Of a stretch of 64,000 bases of DNA, positions 1 through 8,531 are shown piece by piece. The notes under the pieces are model-generated. The model was not told the origin of the DNA and made no database searches. It worked only from the letters and a program-made list of their open reading frames with translations. Position numbers and translations under genes: made by a program. The DNA is taken from assembly GCA_964432595.1 (NCBI GenBank), contig CAYSOF010000001.1:248001-312000 (forward strand), written 5' to 3'. The stretch is from DASYLJ01 sp964432595. GTDB lineage: Bacteria > Desulfobacterota > Binatia > DP-6. The first letter of the stretch is position 1; each line of letters opens with the position of its first letter.

Positions 1-2
1 TC

Positions 3-1769
3 TACATGCGCTCCGTGCAGCTCCTGATCGGACGCGGCGGCTGGCCGTTGACCGTGTTCCTCACGCCAGAGGGGAAGCCGTTCCACGGCGGAACCTATTT
101 TCCGCCCGTCGACCGCCACGGGATGCCGGGATTCCCGAAGCTGCTGATCGCCGTCGCAAAGGCGTTCCACGAAAAGCCCGAGGACGTCGCGCGAGCGGTG
201 AGCCAGCTGGTGGCGGGCGTCGGTCGGGCCGACGAGGTGTCGGCGCCGGTCGACACGCTCGACGACACCCTGCCCCGCCGCGCCGCCGAAGCGCTCCTCG
301 GACACGTGGATGCGGAGCACGGCGGGCTCGGCGGCGCGCCGAAGTTTCCCCATCCCCAGGCGTTTCGTCTCATGTTGCGACAGTACGTCGCCACCGGGCG
401 TCGAAGCCTGCTCGATGCCGTGACGCTCACGACGACGCGGATGGCCGCCGGCGGAATGCGCGACCAGATCGGCGGTGGATTCCACCGGTATTCCGTCGAC
501 GAGCGCTGGCTGGTGCCGCACTTCGAGAAGATGCTCTACGACAACGCCGAGCTGCCGCGGCTCTACCTCGAGACTTACCAGGTGACGGGCGACACCGGGT
601 GCCGTCGCGTGGTGGAGGACACCCTCGACTACGTTCTGCGCGAAATGCGTCACCCGGGCGGCGGATTCTTCTCCGCCACCGACGCAGACAGCGAGGGCGA
701 GGAGGGCAAGTTCTTCGTCTGGACGCCCGACGAGGTCGCCTCCGTGGTCCCAGCCGAAGACGTCGACCTCGTCTGCCGCTGGTGGGACGTGACGCCGGAG
801 GGAAATTTCGAGCACCGGAACATTCCGCACCTGACCGTCACGATGGATCAGATCGCCAAGATGTTCGGCCGATCGGAGGCGGACGTCGAGCGGGCGATAG
901 CCGCCGCTCGCGAACGGCTCTATGCGGCACGCAGTCGGCGCGTTCCGCCCGAACGCGACGAGAAGATCCTGACGAGCTGGAACAGCCTCATGATCGGGAC
1001 GTTGGCCGAGTCGGGTCGGGTTCTCGGCAACGCGGGGTACGTCGCCGCGGCCGCCGCCGCGGCGGAGTTCATCTGGACGCAGGTCCGTGACGGTGACCGT
1101 CTGCTGCACGGTTGGGCCGCCGGCAGCGCAAAACAGGATGCGTTCCTCGACGACCATGCATTCTTCGCCGCCGCCTGCCTGGATCTGTACGAGGCGACCG
1201 GCGACCTCCGCCATTTCGAGCGCGCCCTGGAGATCATGGAGGCGCTCGAGCGCCGGTTCCACGACGGCGAGGGCGGCGCTTACTTCTTCACACCCCACGA
1301 CGGCGAGACGCTGATCGCGCGGAGCAAGTCGGCTTCGGACGGGGCTATTCCGTCGGGCAACGGCGTCGCCGCCGGCGTCCTGCTGCGGCTGCACACGATG
1401 ACGGACGAGGGTCGCTGGCGTACCCGCGCCGAGGAGATACTGCGCCTCTACCATGCCGCGGCCACCAAGAACGCGTTCGGCTACACGACCTACCTGGAAG
1501 CACTCGAGCGCTGGTCGAAAGGTCCGACGGAGATCGTCGTCGTCGGCGAATCGTCGGATCCGGCCACCATCGCGATGTGGCGGACGGTGGCGGAAAAGTT
1601 CGTCCCGCATCGCGTGCTGGTCCATGCGACGCCGGGCACGGCAAATTTGCCGGTGCCGGCGCGGGATCGTCCGGCCGTGGGCGGCGTCGCGACCGCCTAC
1701 GTCTGTCGCGATTTTACCTGTTCCGCGCCCGTGACGGATCCGTCCGATTTGCGCGCCCTGCTCGGCTGA
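3..1769 (+). CDS. Thioredoxin-domain/glucosidase-like protein, YyaL/SSP411 (DUF255) family, 5' truncated
   Basis: The frame is open to the window edge, so the start lies outside. The visible part begins inside the N-terminal thioredoxin-like domain (GGWPLTVFLTPEGKPF, GGTYFPP). It continues into the long (alpha/alpha)6-barrel part typical of this family (GGGFHRYSVDERWLVPHFEKM near residue 155, TDADSEGEEGKFFVW near residue 225, SWNSLMI, SGNGVAAGVLLRL). Family members are usually about 670-700 residues; 588 are present, so roughly 100 are missing, including the region where the CxxC-like motif would be. The molecular role of the family is poorly defined. It converges on the crotonase gene with a 7-base gap. 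Confidence 0.93.
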   Translation, partial: YMRSVQLLIGRGGWPLTVFLTPEGKPFHGGTYFPPVDRHGMPGFPKLLIAVAKAFHEKPEDVARAVSQLVAGVGRADEVSAPVDTLDDTLPRRAAEALLGHVDAEHGGLGGAPKFPHPQAFRLMLRQYVATGRRSLLDAVTLTTTRMAAGGMRDQIGGGFHRYSVDERWLVPHFEKMLYDNAELPRLYLETYQVTGDTGCRRVVEDTLDYVLREMRHPGGGFFSATDADSEGEEGKFFVWTPDEVASVVPAEDVDLVCRWWDVTPEGNFEHRNIPHLTVTMDQIAKMFGRSEADVERAIAAARERLYAARSRRVPPERDEKILTSWNSLMIGTLAESGRVLGNAGYVAAAAAAAEFIWTQVRDGDRLLHGWAAGSAKQDAFLDDHAFFAAACLDLYEATGDLRHFERALEIMEALERRFHDGEGGAYFFTPHDGETLIARSKSASDGAIPSGNGVAAGVLLRLHTMTDEGRWRTRAEEILRLYHAAATKNAFGYTTYLEALERWSKGPTEIVVVGESSDPATIAMWRTVAEKFVPHRVLVHATPGTANLPVPARDRPAVGGVATAYVCRDFTCSAPVTDPSDLRALLG

Positions 1770-1776
1770 CGCCGTA

Positions 1777-2550
1777 CTATTTGCCGATGAACTTCGGCGG
1801 CCGGCGTTCGCGCTGTGCGGCCAGGCCTTCCTGGAGATCCTTGCTGGACCGCACCACCCGGTGCAGCTCCTCCAGGTCTTCGCGCGGCGTGTTGCGTCGA
1901 AAACCGATCGCGCGCTGCACGAACGCCTTCATCGCGCGGATCGACAGCGGGGCATTCTGCGTGATCTGACGCGTCAGCCCGCCGAGGGCGCCGTCGAGCT
2001 CGTCCGCCGGAACCACGCGATTCACCAGACCGAGCGACAGCGCCGTTTCCGCGGAGATCGCCTCGCCGGTGAACAGCAGCTCGTTGGTTTTGATCGCACC
2101 GATCGTGTCGACGAGCTTCCAGGTCAGGGTGACGGGCACCGCCAGCCCGATCCGCGCGAGCGGCATCGAGAATCGCGCGGTGTCGGCGGCGACGATGATG
2201 TCGCAGTGGAGCGCCAGCTCGGCGCCGCCGGCGATGGCGTCGCCGTGGACGGCGGCGATCGTCGGTAGCGGACAATTCTCGATGTCTTCGGTGATCTTCT
2301 CGAGCCCCCCAAGGTCGGCCTCGCCCTGCTCCCGCTGCGCCGCCATTTCCCGCAGATCCATGCCGGAGCAGAAGGCCGGCCCGTTTCCGCGGATCACGAT
2401 GACGCGGACGTTCGGATCGTCGCCGACGCGCGCGATCGTGGACCGCACGGCATCGATCATCTTCTGGTTCAGCGCGTTGCGCTTGGCGGGACGATTGAGG
2501 GTGAGCGTCAGGACCCGGTCGGCGGTGGAGGTGAGAAGCTCGTCAGCCAT
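1777..2550 (-). CDS. Enoyl-CoA hydratase/isomerase (crotonase) family protein
   Basis: The 257 residues match a full crotonase fold. The oxyanion-hole segments are clear: FCSGMDL near residue 60 and GDAIAGGAELALHCD near residue 105. The two positions that hold the catalytic glutamates in true hydratases are altered: the first aligns with Asp in AADTARF and the second with Leu in MPLARIGL. Hydration chemistry is therefore doubtful, and an isomerase, hydrolase or other crotonase activity on an acyl-CoA is more likely. It is the last gene of a leftward group with the coiled-coil protein and gloB (20 bases after gloB). Confidence 0.92.
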   Translation of the reverse strand: MADELLTSTADRVLTLTLNRPAKRNALNQKMIDAVRSTIARVGDDPNVRVIVIRGNGPAFCSGMDLREMAAQREQGEADLGGLEKITEDIENCPLPTIAAVHGDAIAGGAELALHCDIIVAADTARFSMPLARIGLAVPVTLTWKLVDTIGAIKTNELLFTGEAISAETALSLGLVNRVVPADELDGALGGLTRQITQNAPLSIRAMKAFVQRAIGFRRNTPREDLEELHRVVRSSKDLQEGLAAQRERRPPKFIGK

Positions 2551-2570
2551 GGGCCCGAGCGTCTATCCGC

Positions 2571-3350
2571 TCAGAACCGGTCCTTCAAACCTCGGACGGC
2601 CGCGAACAAGGCGACCGGATCGCCGGCCGGCACGTCCGGGACCTTGGCCCGCACGGACGCCTCGAGCTCCGGGCTCGAGGTGCGTAGGAACGGGTTTGTC
2701 GCCTTTTCCTCCGCGATCGTGCTCGGAACCGTCGGTTTTCCGGCCCGGCGGAGGTCCTGCACGCGCTGATACTTCTCGACCAGAGCGCGATTTCCCGGTT
2801 CGAGCGTCAGCGCGAATTGGAGATTCTTCTCCGTGTACTCGTGACCGCAGAACACGCGCGTATCGTCCGGGAGGGCCGCGAGCTTGCCGAGCGACGCCAT
2901 CATCTGTGCGGCGTCGCCCTCGAAGAGCCGCCCGCAGCCGCCCGCGAAGAGCGTATCACCGGTGAAGACGGCCTTGGCGTCGGGGAAATGATACGCCACG
3001 TGGCCGCTCGTATGGGCCGGGATGAGGATGACCCTGCCCCTCAGCGATCCCAGCGACACGGAATCGCCGTCGCGCAGCCGATTCGTGATTCCGGGAATTC
3101 GCGGCGCGTCGTCGGCCGATCCGTGTACGCGCAGCTGCGGAACCCGGGTCAGGAGATCCTGGTTGCCGCCGACGTGATCGAAGTGATGATGCGTCGCCAG
3201 GACGGTGGTGAGCTTCACCTTCCGTCGGGCGACCTCGTCGAGAACCGCCGCGGCCTCGGCGCAGTCGACGACGGCCGCCTCGTGCGTCGACGGATCCGTC
3301 ACCAGGTACGCGTAGTTGTCGCTCAGCTGCGGTACCGGGACGACGTCCAC
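2571..3350 (-). CDS. gloB: Hydroxyacylglutathione hydrolase (glyoxalase II)
   Basis: A 259-residue metallo-beta-lactamase-fold enzyme that hydrolyses S-D-lactoylglutathione to D-lactate and glutathione in methylglyoxal detoxification. The binuclear metal motif THHHFDHVGG is near residue 54. Later metal ligands lie in HTSGHVAYH and FTGDTLFAGGCGRLFEG, and GHEYTEKNLQFA is the glyoxalase II substrate-binding segment. The start is GTG, 6 bases after the stop of the coiled-coil gene, indicating one transcript. A glutathione S-transferase gene also lies in this window, consistent with a glutathione-using host. Confidence 0.93.
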   Translation of the reverse strand: MDVVPVPQLSDNYAYLVTDPSTHEAAVVDCAEAAAVLDEVARRKVKLTTVLATHHHFDHVGGNQDLLTRVPQLRVHGSADDAPRIPGITNRLRDGDSVSLGSLRGRVILIPAHTSGHVAYHFPDAKAVFTGDTLFAGGCGRLFEGDAAQMMASLGKLAALPDDTRVFCGHEYTEKNLQFALTLEPGNRALVEKYQRVQDLRRAGKPTVPSTIAEEKATNPFLRTSSPELEASVRAKVPDVPAGDPVALFAAVRGLKDRF

Positions 3351-3356
3351 GCGCGG

Positions 3357-4190
3357 CTATCCCTGGGAATGATGTGGCGACGGCGCACCGTCGTCCACCG
3401 GACGCGACGGATCCAGCGCGGTCGCGCGCTGCTCCAAACGGAAGACGCGCTCGCGCAGCCCGGCAGCCTCCACGGCACGCGCGACCTGCTCGCGCGAGAG
3501 ATCGCTGAGACGCGCTTCCAGCCGGGCGAGACGATCACGCAGGCCGGTCGCCTCGCCGGCGCGAGCGATCTGGTCCTTGCTGGTTTCGAGCACACGGGCC
3601 TCGATGCGCGTCAGCCGCTCGCGCAGCGCCCCGAGCTCGCCGAGTTTGGTTCCGACCTCGCGGCCGAGGTCGGTCAGCCGCTGGTCGATGCGCTCGACCC
3701 GGTTCCGCGATTCCTCGCCGTCGGCCGTGTCCTGCGTGGTCTCGCGTGTGATCTCGGCCGCACGACGCTCGACGTGCTGCAGCCGCGCGGTGAGCTCCTC
3801 GATGCGGACCTGTGCGGCGGCGGCGCTCTCGATCGCGTTGTTCGCCAGATTGCGCAGCGGTGTGACGAGCTCGCGCACGCCCTCCTTCGGCACGTCGGCG
3901 ACGCGCGTTTCCAGGACGCGCAACCGCTCGCGCAAGCGGTCGATATCCTTGCGCATCGAGACGGCGAGCCGATTCAACAGCTCGTCGAGGCGCTCGCCGA
4001 GACGTTCCTCCGTCGCGGCCATGAGCGCGGCGACCTGCTCCTCCACGCCGCGACCGACTTCGACCAGGCGCGTCTGCAAACCGTCGCGCAAGTTGCTCGC
4101 CTGGTCGAGCAGCGCCTGGCTGCCGCCGGTGAGCATGTCCTGGAGCGCAGCGAGTCGCCCGCGTTGAGGCTCGTCCTTCACCCGTGCCAT
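3357..4190 (-). CDS. Long coiled-coil protein, possibly phasin-like
   Basis: The start is set by a strong ribosome-binding site (AAGGAGG, 5 bases before ATG), giving 277 residues beginning MARVKDEPQRG. The frame stays open upstream of this start but has no such site there. Nearly the whole protein is predicted alpha-helical coiled coil, rich in Arg, Glu and Leu heptads (for example RLRERLRVLETRVADV). It has no signal peptide or membrane segment. Such proteins include phasins and DNA- or granule-associated scaffolds; nothing in the sequence decides between these. It heads an operon with gloB. Confidence 0.75.
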   Translation of the reverse strand: MARVKDEPQRGRLAALQDMLTGGSQALLDQASNLRDGLQTRLVEVGRGVEEQVAALMAATEERLGERLDELLNRLAVSMRKDIDRLRERLRVLETRVADVPKEGVRELVTPLRNLANNAIESAAAAQVRIEELTARLQHVERRAAEITRETTQDTADGEESRNRVERIDQRLTDLGREVGTKLGELGALRERLTRIEARVLETSKDQIARAGEATGLRDRLARLEARLSDLSREQVARAVEAAGLRERVFRLEQRATALDPSRPVDDGAPSPHHSQG

Positions 4191-4299
4191 CCCGACCTCC
4201 TTCCGCTCCCGAGGCGTGTACCGACCATGAACAGGGACGCTGGGCGCATCGATCGCAAACGACGTTAGAGCAAGGCGACGAACGAAATGCAACGCTCGT

Positions 4300-5730
4300 T
4301 CAGCGGAGACGGCGCAGCACGGACGTGAGGAGACGGACGCCGAGCGCGAGGTTCTCTTCCGAGATGCGTTCGTCGATCCCGTGCACCGTCCGCTGATCCT
4401 CTTCACGCAGGACGAACGGCACGAACCCGTAGCTCGCGATGCCGAGCGCGCGGAACCAGTGGCTGTCGGTGAAGCCCGGAATCACGCTCGGCACGACGAC
4501 GGCGCCGTCGAGCTCGGCGGCGGCCATCTCGCGAATCGCGGTGACGAGCGCCGAGTCCGTCGGCGAGCTCGTCGTCGGAAACGACAGTGTCGCCTCGATC
4601 GTCACCTCGGGATCGTCGACGGCGGCGCGCAGCTCCGCGAGGAACGCCGTCGGATCCTCGCCGGGGAGCAACCGACAGTCGACGTGGGCCGCCGCCTCGC
4701 CCGGGATCACGTTCGTGCGCGTTCCTGCCGAAATCACGGTCGGCGTGATCGTGTTCCGAACCAGCGCGTTCTGGCGCGCATTGCTGGTGAAATCCGCAGA
4801 AAACGCCGGATTCTGCAGCGACACGGTGAGATCCGCGAGAGACGAGCGCAGGGGCTCGGGTTCCCATGCCGACAACGCCGCGAAATAGTCGCGAACGGGG
4901 GCGGTCACGCGGATCGGCGTCTGGTGGCGGCCGATACGATCGAGCGCGCGCACGAGTCGCGTCACCGCCGTCGTCTCCGGCGGTGTCGAGCCGTGGCCCG
5001 TCGGGCCGCGCGTCGATACCTTCACCCAGAACGGCGCCTTCTCCCCGACGGCGACCTGGACGAGCCGCCCGCGGCCGGGACGCTCGTGGATGTGATCACC
5101 TTCGTTCAGAAGGAACTCGGCGCCGGCGACGAGCTCCGGACGCCGCTCGACGATCCACTGCGCGCCGGCCGCCCCTCCCGCCTCCTCGTCGGCGGTCGCG
5201 AGCAGGACGACGTCGCGATCGAGCGTCCGTCCGCTGCGACGAAGCGCGATCAGGGTCATCGTCTCGACGACCGCGATGCCTTTCGCGTCGATCGCGCCAC
5301 GACCGTAGACGCGACCGCGTTCGCGCGTGCCTGCGAATGGCGGCACGCTCCAATCGCTCGCGGCCGCTGGTACGACGTCGAGATGCGAAAGCAACACGAC
5401 CGGTCGCCCATGACCGCGGCCGGCGAGGCGCGCGTACAGATTGCCGCGACCGGGCGACGACTCGATCACCTCGGCGGGGATGCCCTCCGCGCGAAGCCGC
5501 GTCGCGAGCAGCTCGGCGGCCCGTGTCTCGTTGCCCGGCGGATTCGTCGTGTCGATCCGTATGAGGGCCGCCAACAGCTCCGCCGACTCGGCTCCGAGTC
5601 GCGCCGCGTCGAGTTCGGCCGCGCCGGACGCCGTCGAAAACGAGAGCAGGAGTGCAAGCGCTTGTGCGACGGCTCCAGCAACGACGTGAGGTCGGCGTAT
5701 CCTACTGCGACAACGACTCGCGCGATGCAT
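4300..5730 (-). CDS. Secreted M20 family metallopeptidase
   Basis: Di-zinc exopeptidase/amidohydrolase of the ArgE/DapE/CPG2 group. The first metal histidine is in VVLLSHLDVVPA, the bridging aspartate in GRGAIDAKG, and the catalytic Glu pair in ADEEAGG. DCRLLPGED belongs to the dimerisation lid, and a late histidine is in TDSHWFRALG. Starting at the ATG that reads MHRASRC gives 476 residues with a signal-like N-terminus (basic stretch, then VVAGAVAQALALLLSFSTASGA), so export is likely. No good ribosome-binding site supports this start. The substrate is unknown. Confidence 0.9.
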   Translation of the reverse strand: MHRASRCRSRIRRPHVVAGAVAQALALLLSFSTASGAAELDAARLGAESAELLAALIRIDTTNPPGNETRAAELLATRLRAEGIPAEVIESSPGRGNLYARLAGRGHGRPVVLLSHLDVVPAAASDWSVPPFAGTRERGRVYGRGAIDAKGIAVVETMTLIALRRSGRTLDRDVVLLATADEEAGGAAGAQWIVERRPELVAGAEFLLNEGDHIHERPGRGRLVQVAVGEKAPFWVKVSTRGPTGHGSTPPETTAVTRLVRALDRIGRHQTPIRVTAPVRDYFAALSAWEPEPLRSSLADLTVSLQNPAFSADFTSNARQNALVRNTITPTVISAGTRTNVIPGEAAAHVDCRLLPGEDPTAFLAELRAAVDDPEVTIEATLSFPTTSSPTDSALVTAIREMAAAELDGAVVVPSVIPGFTDSHWFRALGIASYGFVPFVLREEDQRTVHGIDERISEENLALGVRLLTSVLRRLR

Positions 5731-5773
5731 GGGGGCGGAGTGCTTCACTCCCAGGCATTCCCGCCGCCGGGAC

Positions 5774-5977
5774 TTATCCACACCGTGCCTGGCGCGCATT
5801 TCCGGGTCGACATTCCGCGCGGTGGATGGCGGCCCGGCAGCCGTCGCGGGCGGTCTGGACAGGGAACTTACGCAGCAATTTCGGCTCCTTGCCGATCATT
5901 CTTCAATGACTTGCGGGTGCGGGTGGGAGATCTGCCTAGGCCGCATGGGATGTCCACAAATCCACAGGTTATCCACA
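5774..5977 (+). promoter_or_regulatory. Cluster of DnaA-box-like 9-mers between M20 peptidase gene and rlmE
   Basis: The exact consensus box TTATCCACA occurs at 5774-5782 and again at 5969-5977, in the same orientation. Just before the second copy come two weaker boxes, ATGTCCACA (5950-5958) and AAATCCACA (5958-5966). The last perfect box overlaps the rlmE stop codon. In such GC-rich DNA two perfect copies within 200 bases are unlikely by chance. No dnaA gene is nearby, so this may be a replication origin, a DnaA-titration site or a DnaA-controlled promoter. Confidence 0.5.
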
Positions 5978-6571
5978 GGGCCCGGTGTACCCGGTCGCAA
6001 TCGCATAGAGCTCCGAGGACCCGCGTCGGGATGCCTCCGGACGGGTGGTCTTCACCTGACGAAACGCCTCGCGCATCCGGGCGATAACCTGCGGATAGTC
6101 CGCGTTCATGAACAGCTTCACCAGCAGACGACCGTCGCGGCGGAGCAGGGTGCGGCAGGCGTCGAGAGCGGCCATGGCCAACTCGGTGGAGCGGGCGTCA
6201 TCGGCGTCGCGGATACCGCTCAGCTTCGGGGCGAGGTCCGAGAGCAGCACCGACGCCGCGCCGCCCAACGCCTCGCGGACGGCGGTCACGACGGCGGGGT
6301 CGCGCACGTCGCCGACGAGGAAGGTCACGTGCGGGAGGGGCAGGGGGTCTGCCCGGGCGAGGTCGACGCCGACCACGCGACCCTGGGGGCCGACGCGCTC
6401 GGCGGCCACCTGCACCCACGCGCCGGGCCATGTTCCGAGATCGACGACCCGATCGCCCGCGCGCAGCAGGCGGAACCGGTCGTCGAGCTCGGCGAGCTTG
6501 TAGGCGCTACGCGCGCGATAGCCCGCGGCTTTCGCGCGTTTGTAGTGCGCGTCCTTGCGCTCGTAGCTCAC
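5969..6571 (-). CDS. rlmE: 23S rRNA 2'-O-ribose methyltransferase, RlmE/FtsJ family
   Basis: A 200-residue SAM-dependent methyltransferase expected to methylate the 2'-O of U2552 in the ribosomal A-loop. The SAM motif I is VDLGTWPGAWVQVA. The K-D-K-E catalytic set is visible as RSAYKL, SDLAPKLSG, LLVKLF and SSELYA. The length matches bacterial RlmE (about 205). The start is GTG, 30 bases after the small secreted protein gene on the same strand. The stop codon is part of a perfect DnaA box. Confidence 0.95.
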   Translation of the reverse strand: MSYERKDAHYKRAKAAGYRARSAYKLAELDDRFRLLRAGDRVVDLGTWPGAWVQVAAERVGPQGRVVGVDLARADPLPLPHVTFLVGDVRDPAVVTAVREALGGAASVLLSDLAPKLSGIRDADDARSTELAMAALDACRTLLRRDGRLLVKLFMNADYPQVIARMREAFRQVKTTRPEASRRGSSELYAIATGYTGPCG

Positions 6572-6601
6572 GAGGCGGCGGGGCGTCCGCCGCGGCGCGG
6601 A

Positions 6602-6880
6602 TCACTCGACAGGGTGAACCGGATCGTAAGCCGGGTAGTCGCCGAACGGGTCCTCGCTGGGAGAGTGACCGAACATCCGCTCGAGCTTCGGCTGCGACAC
6701 GAAGAAGTGGATCGGTCGCGTGACCAGCCACTCCAGGGACCAGCCCACGAAGTGGACCGGATACGACGCCAGCAGCAGCGGGTGCGAGTCGCGATCGTTG
6801 TACGCATCGTGTGCCTGGGCGACCCCGCCCGAACACGCCAGCCCCACCACCATAGCCAGGCCAATCAGAAGCCGCTTCAT
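6602..6880 (-). CDS. Small exported protein of unknown function
   Basis: ATG with a GGAGG box 7 bases upstream gives 92 residues: a signal peptide (KRLLIGLAMVVGLACSGGVAQA, likely cut after AQA), then a mature part of about 70 residues. The sequence YPVHFVGWSLEWLVTRPIHFFVS is conserved-looking and could be a membrane-interfacial helix. The C-terminus is Asp/Pro rich (EDPFGDYPAYDPVHP). I recognise no family. It precedes rlmE by 30 bases and is probably cotranscribed. Confidence 0.75.
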   Translation of the reverse strand: MKRLLIGLAMVVGLACSGGVAQAHDAYNDRDSHPLLLASYPVHFVGWSLEWLVTRPIHFFVSQPKLERMFGHSPSEDPFGDYPAYDPVHPVE

Positions 6881-7009
6881 ATTGGTACCTCCAGGGGCCC
6901 TTGGCTCCGCCGCCCCACGCGCGACGGTAGCAGCGCAGTATCCTAGGCTCAAGCCACGCCCATAGCGAAAATTTGACACCCGGGCGAGCCGGAGATAGTC
7001 GGGGCGCCG

Positions 7010-7867
7010 ATGGCCGGGAGATTCCGCCCCCTGGTTCCACTGCGTGGCTGGCGCAAGCTCGCCGTCCACACCTGGAGCAAGCCGCGCGACCCCAGCACCT
7101 ACGCCCTCGTCGACGTCCCCATGCAGGCCGCCATCGACTACGCGGAGCGGGTGCGGCGCGAGACGGGCGTGCACGTGACCATCACCCACATGGTGGTGAA
7201 AGGCGTCGCGCTTGCGGTGTCCCAGTTCCCGCAGATGAACGGCATCGTCGCGCGGAACCGCATCATGATCCGCGACAGCGTCGACATCTTCATGCAGGTC
7301 GCGGCCGAGGGCGGCGCCGAGCTCTCCGGCATCAAGATCGCGCGCGCCAACGAGCGCAACGTGATCGACATCGCCCGCGAGTGCGAGGAACGGGTCGCCC
7401 GTCTGCGCGCGCGCAAGGATCAGCAGATCGAGCGGACGAAGGGTCTGCTCGACAAGATCCCGCTCTGGGCGCTCGGTCCGCTGATGCGCGGGATCGCGTA
7501 CCTCATCTACGACCGCGACCTCGACCTCACGCGCTTCGGCGTCGTGAAGGACGAGTTCGGAACGGCGATGGTGAGCAACGTCGGTACGTTCGGCATTCAC
7601 GCCGCGCTCGGACCGCTGGTGCCGTTCAGTCGCGTGCCGATGGCGGTCCTCATCGGTGCGCTCGAGGATCGCGTCGTCGCCGAGGAGGGCGAGGTGGTGA
7701 TTCGTCCGATGCTCACGCTCTGCGTGACGCTCGACCACCGCTTCATGGACGGCTACCACGGGGGCGCGATGGCGAAGACGACGCGCGACTTCCTCGAAGC
7801 CCCGGAGCAGTACGACGGATCGCTCGCGCGGCACGACGCCGCGCCGGCGCTCACGTCCAGCCTATGA
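7010..7867 (+). CDS. Stand-alone 2-oxoacid dehydrogenase acyltransferase (E2 catalytic) domain protein
   Basis: The 285 residues resemble the catalytic domain of dihydrolipoamide acyltransferases: an ITHMVVKGVALAVSQFPQMN core, GTAMVSNVGTFGI, and the active-site type motif DHRFMDGYHGG near residue 245. There is no lipoyl domain and no E1/E3-binding domain, and no E1 or E3 genes are adjacent, so it is unlikely to act in a classical complex. It may acylate another substrate. Its 3' end overlaps the convergent pgeF by 17 bases. Confidence 0.9.
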   Translation: MAGRFRPLVPLRGWRKLAVHTWSKPRDPSTYALVDVPMQAAIDYAERVRRETGVHVTITHMVVKGVALAVSQFPQMNGIVARNRIMIRDSVDIFMQVAAEGGAELSGIKIARANERNVIDIARECEERVARLRARKDQQIERTKGLLDKIPLWALGPLMRGIAYLIYDRDLDLTRFGVVKDEFGTAMVSNVGTFGIHAALGPLVPFSRVPMAVLIGALEDRVVAEEGEVVIRPMLTLCVTLDHRFMDGYHGGAMAKTTRDFLEAPEQYDGSLARHDAAPALTSSL

Positions 7868-8531
7868 CGCTGAGCTGACGGCCCGCGTTCTGGCCGTCGC
7901 GACGGTACGAGCACCAGCCGTCGCCGCACATCGTACACGGTCCCGCGACGTCGACACGCTCGACGCCCGCCGCCGCGAGCAGGATGCGCGCTGCGTGTCG
8001 GAGATCGACGCGGAAGCGGTCGCCGTCGGAACGCCACGCGGGCAGCGTGAGGTCGCCCGCGAACGCGGCGCGAACTTCCGCACCGACTTGATAACAGCAC
8101 CCGCCGATCGCCGGTCCGATGCACGCCTCGACGGCGGCGGGCTCGACGGCGAACGCCGCGCGCAGTCGCGCGAGCGTCGCATCGATCACGCCGGCCGCCG
8201 CGCCGCGCCAGCCCGCGTGCACCGCGGCGACGACGCCGCGCTCGCGCGCGAGCAGCAGGATCGGCACGCAGTCGGCCGTGGCGACGCCGACCGCGAGCCC
8301 GCGCTCCGCGCTGACGACCGCATCGCCGGGCGGCCGTCCGTCACCGACGCGCGGGGCGACCGGCGCGTCGACGACGCCGACGCCGTGCACCTGCCGCGCC
8401 GTATGGACGGGCAGGGCGATGCCGACGCGCGCGACGACGGGGTCCCACGGCCCCGCTCCCGCGCAGTCGCGCGCATCGAGGAACCCGTGCTGCAGGCCCG
8501 GGACGTCGGTCCACGCCGCGTGCTGCAGCAC
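7851..8531 (-). CDS. pgeF: Laccase-domain purine nucleoside phosphorylase/peptidoglycan editing factor
   Basis: The 226 residues show the family marks: QVHG, ATADCVPILL, HAGWRGA and GPAIGGCCYQVG. The His-Cys-His zinc site is therefore complete. The family acts on adenosine/inosine and, in E. coli YfiH, removes misincorporated amino acids from peptidoglycan precursors. The start GTG shares its G with the TAG stop of the upstream deaminase gene (TAGTG), suggesting translational coupling. The N-terminus is somewhat shorter than in many homologues. Confidence 0.88.
   Translation of the reverse strand: MLQHAAWTDVPGLQHGFLDARDCAGAGPWDPVVARVGIALPVHTARQVHGVGVVDAPVAPRVGDGRPPGDAVVSAERGLAVGVATADCVPILLLARERGVVAAVHAGWRGAAAGVIDATLARLRAAFAVEPAAVEACIGPAIGGCCYQVGAEVRAAFAGDLTLPAWRSDGDRFRVDLRHAARILLAAAGVERVDVAGPCTMCGDGWCSYRRDGQNAGRQLSVIGWT

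Noticed and set aside
4191..4406. N-terminal extension of the coiled-coil protein
   Set aside because: The upstream in-frame residues are non-helical and basic, and a strong AAGGAGG site directly precedes the shorter start.
6973..6999. TTGACA with a weak -10 (GATAGT) as the promoter of the E2-like gene
   Set aside because: The spacing is about 15 bases and the -10 matches 4 of 6; too weak to list as a feature, though it may be real.
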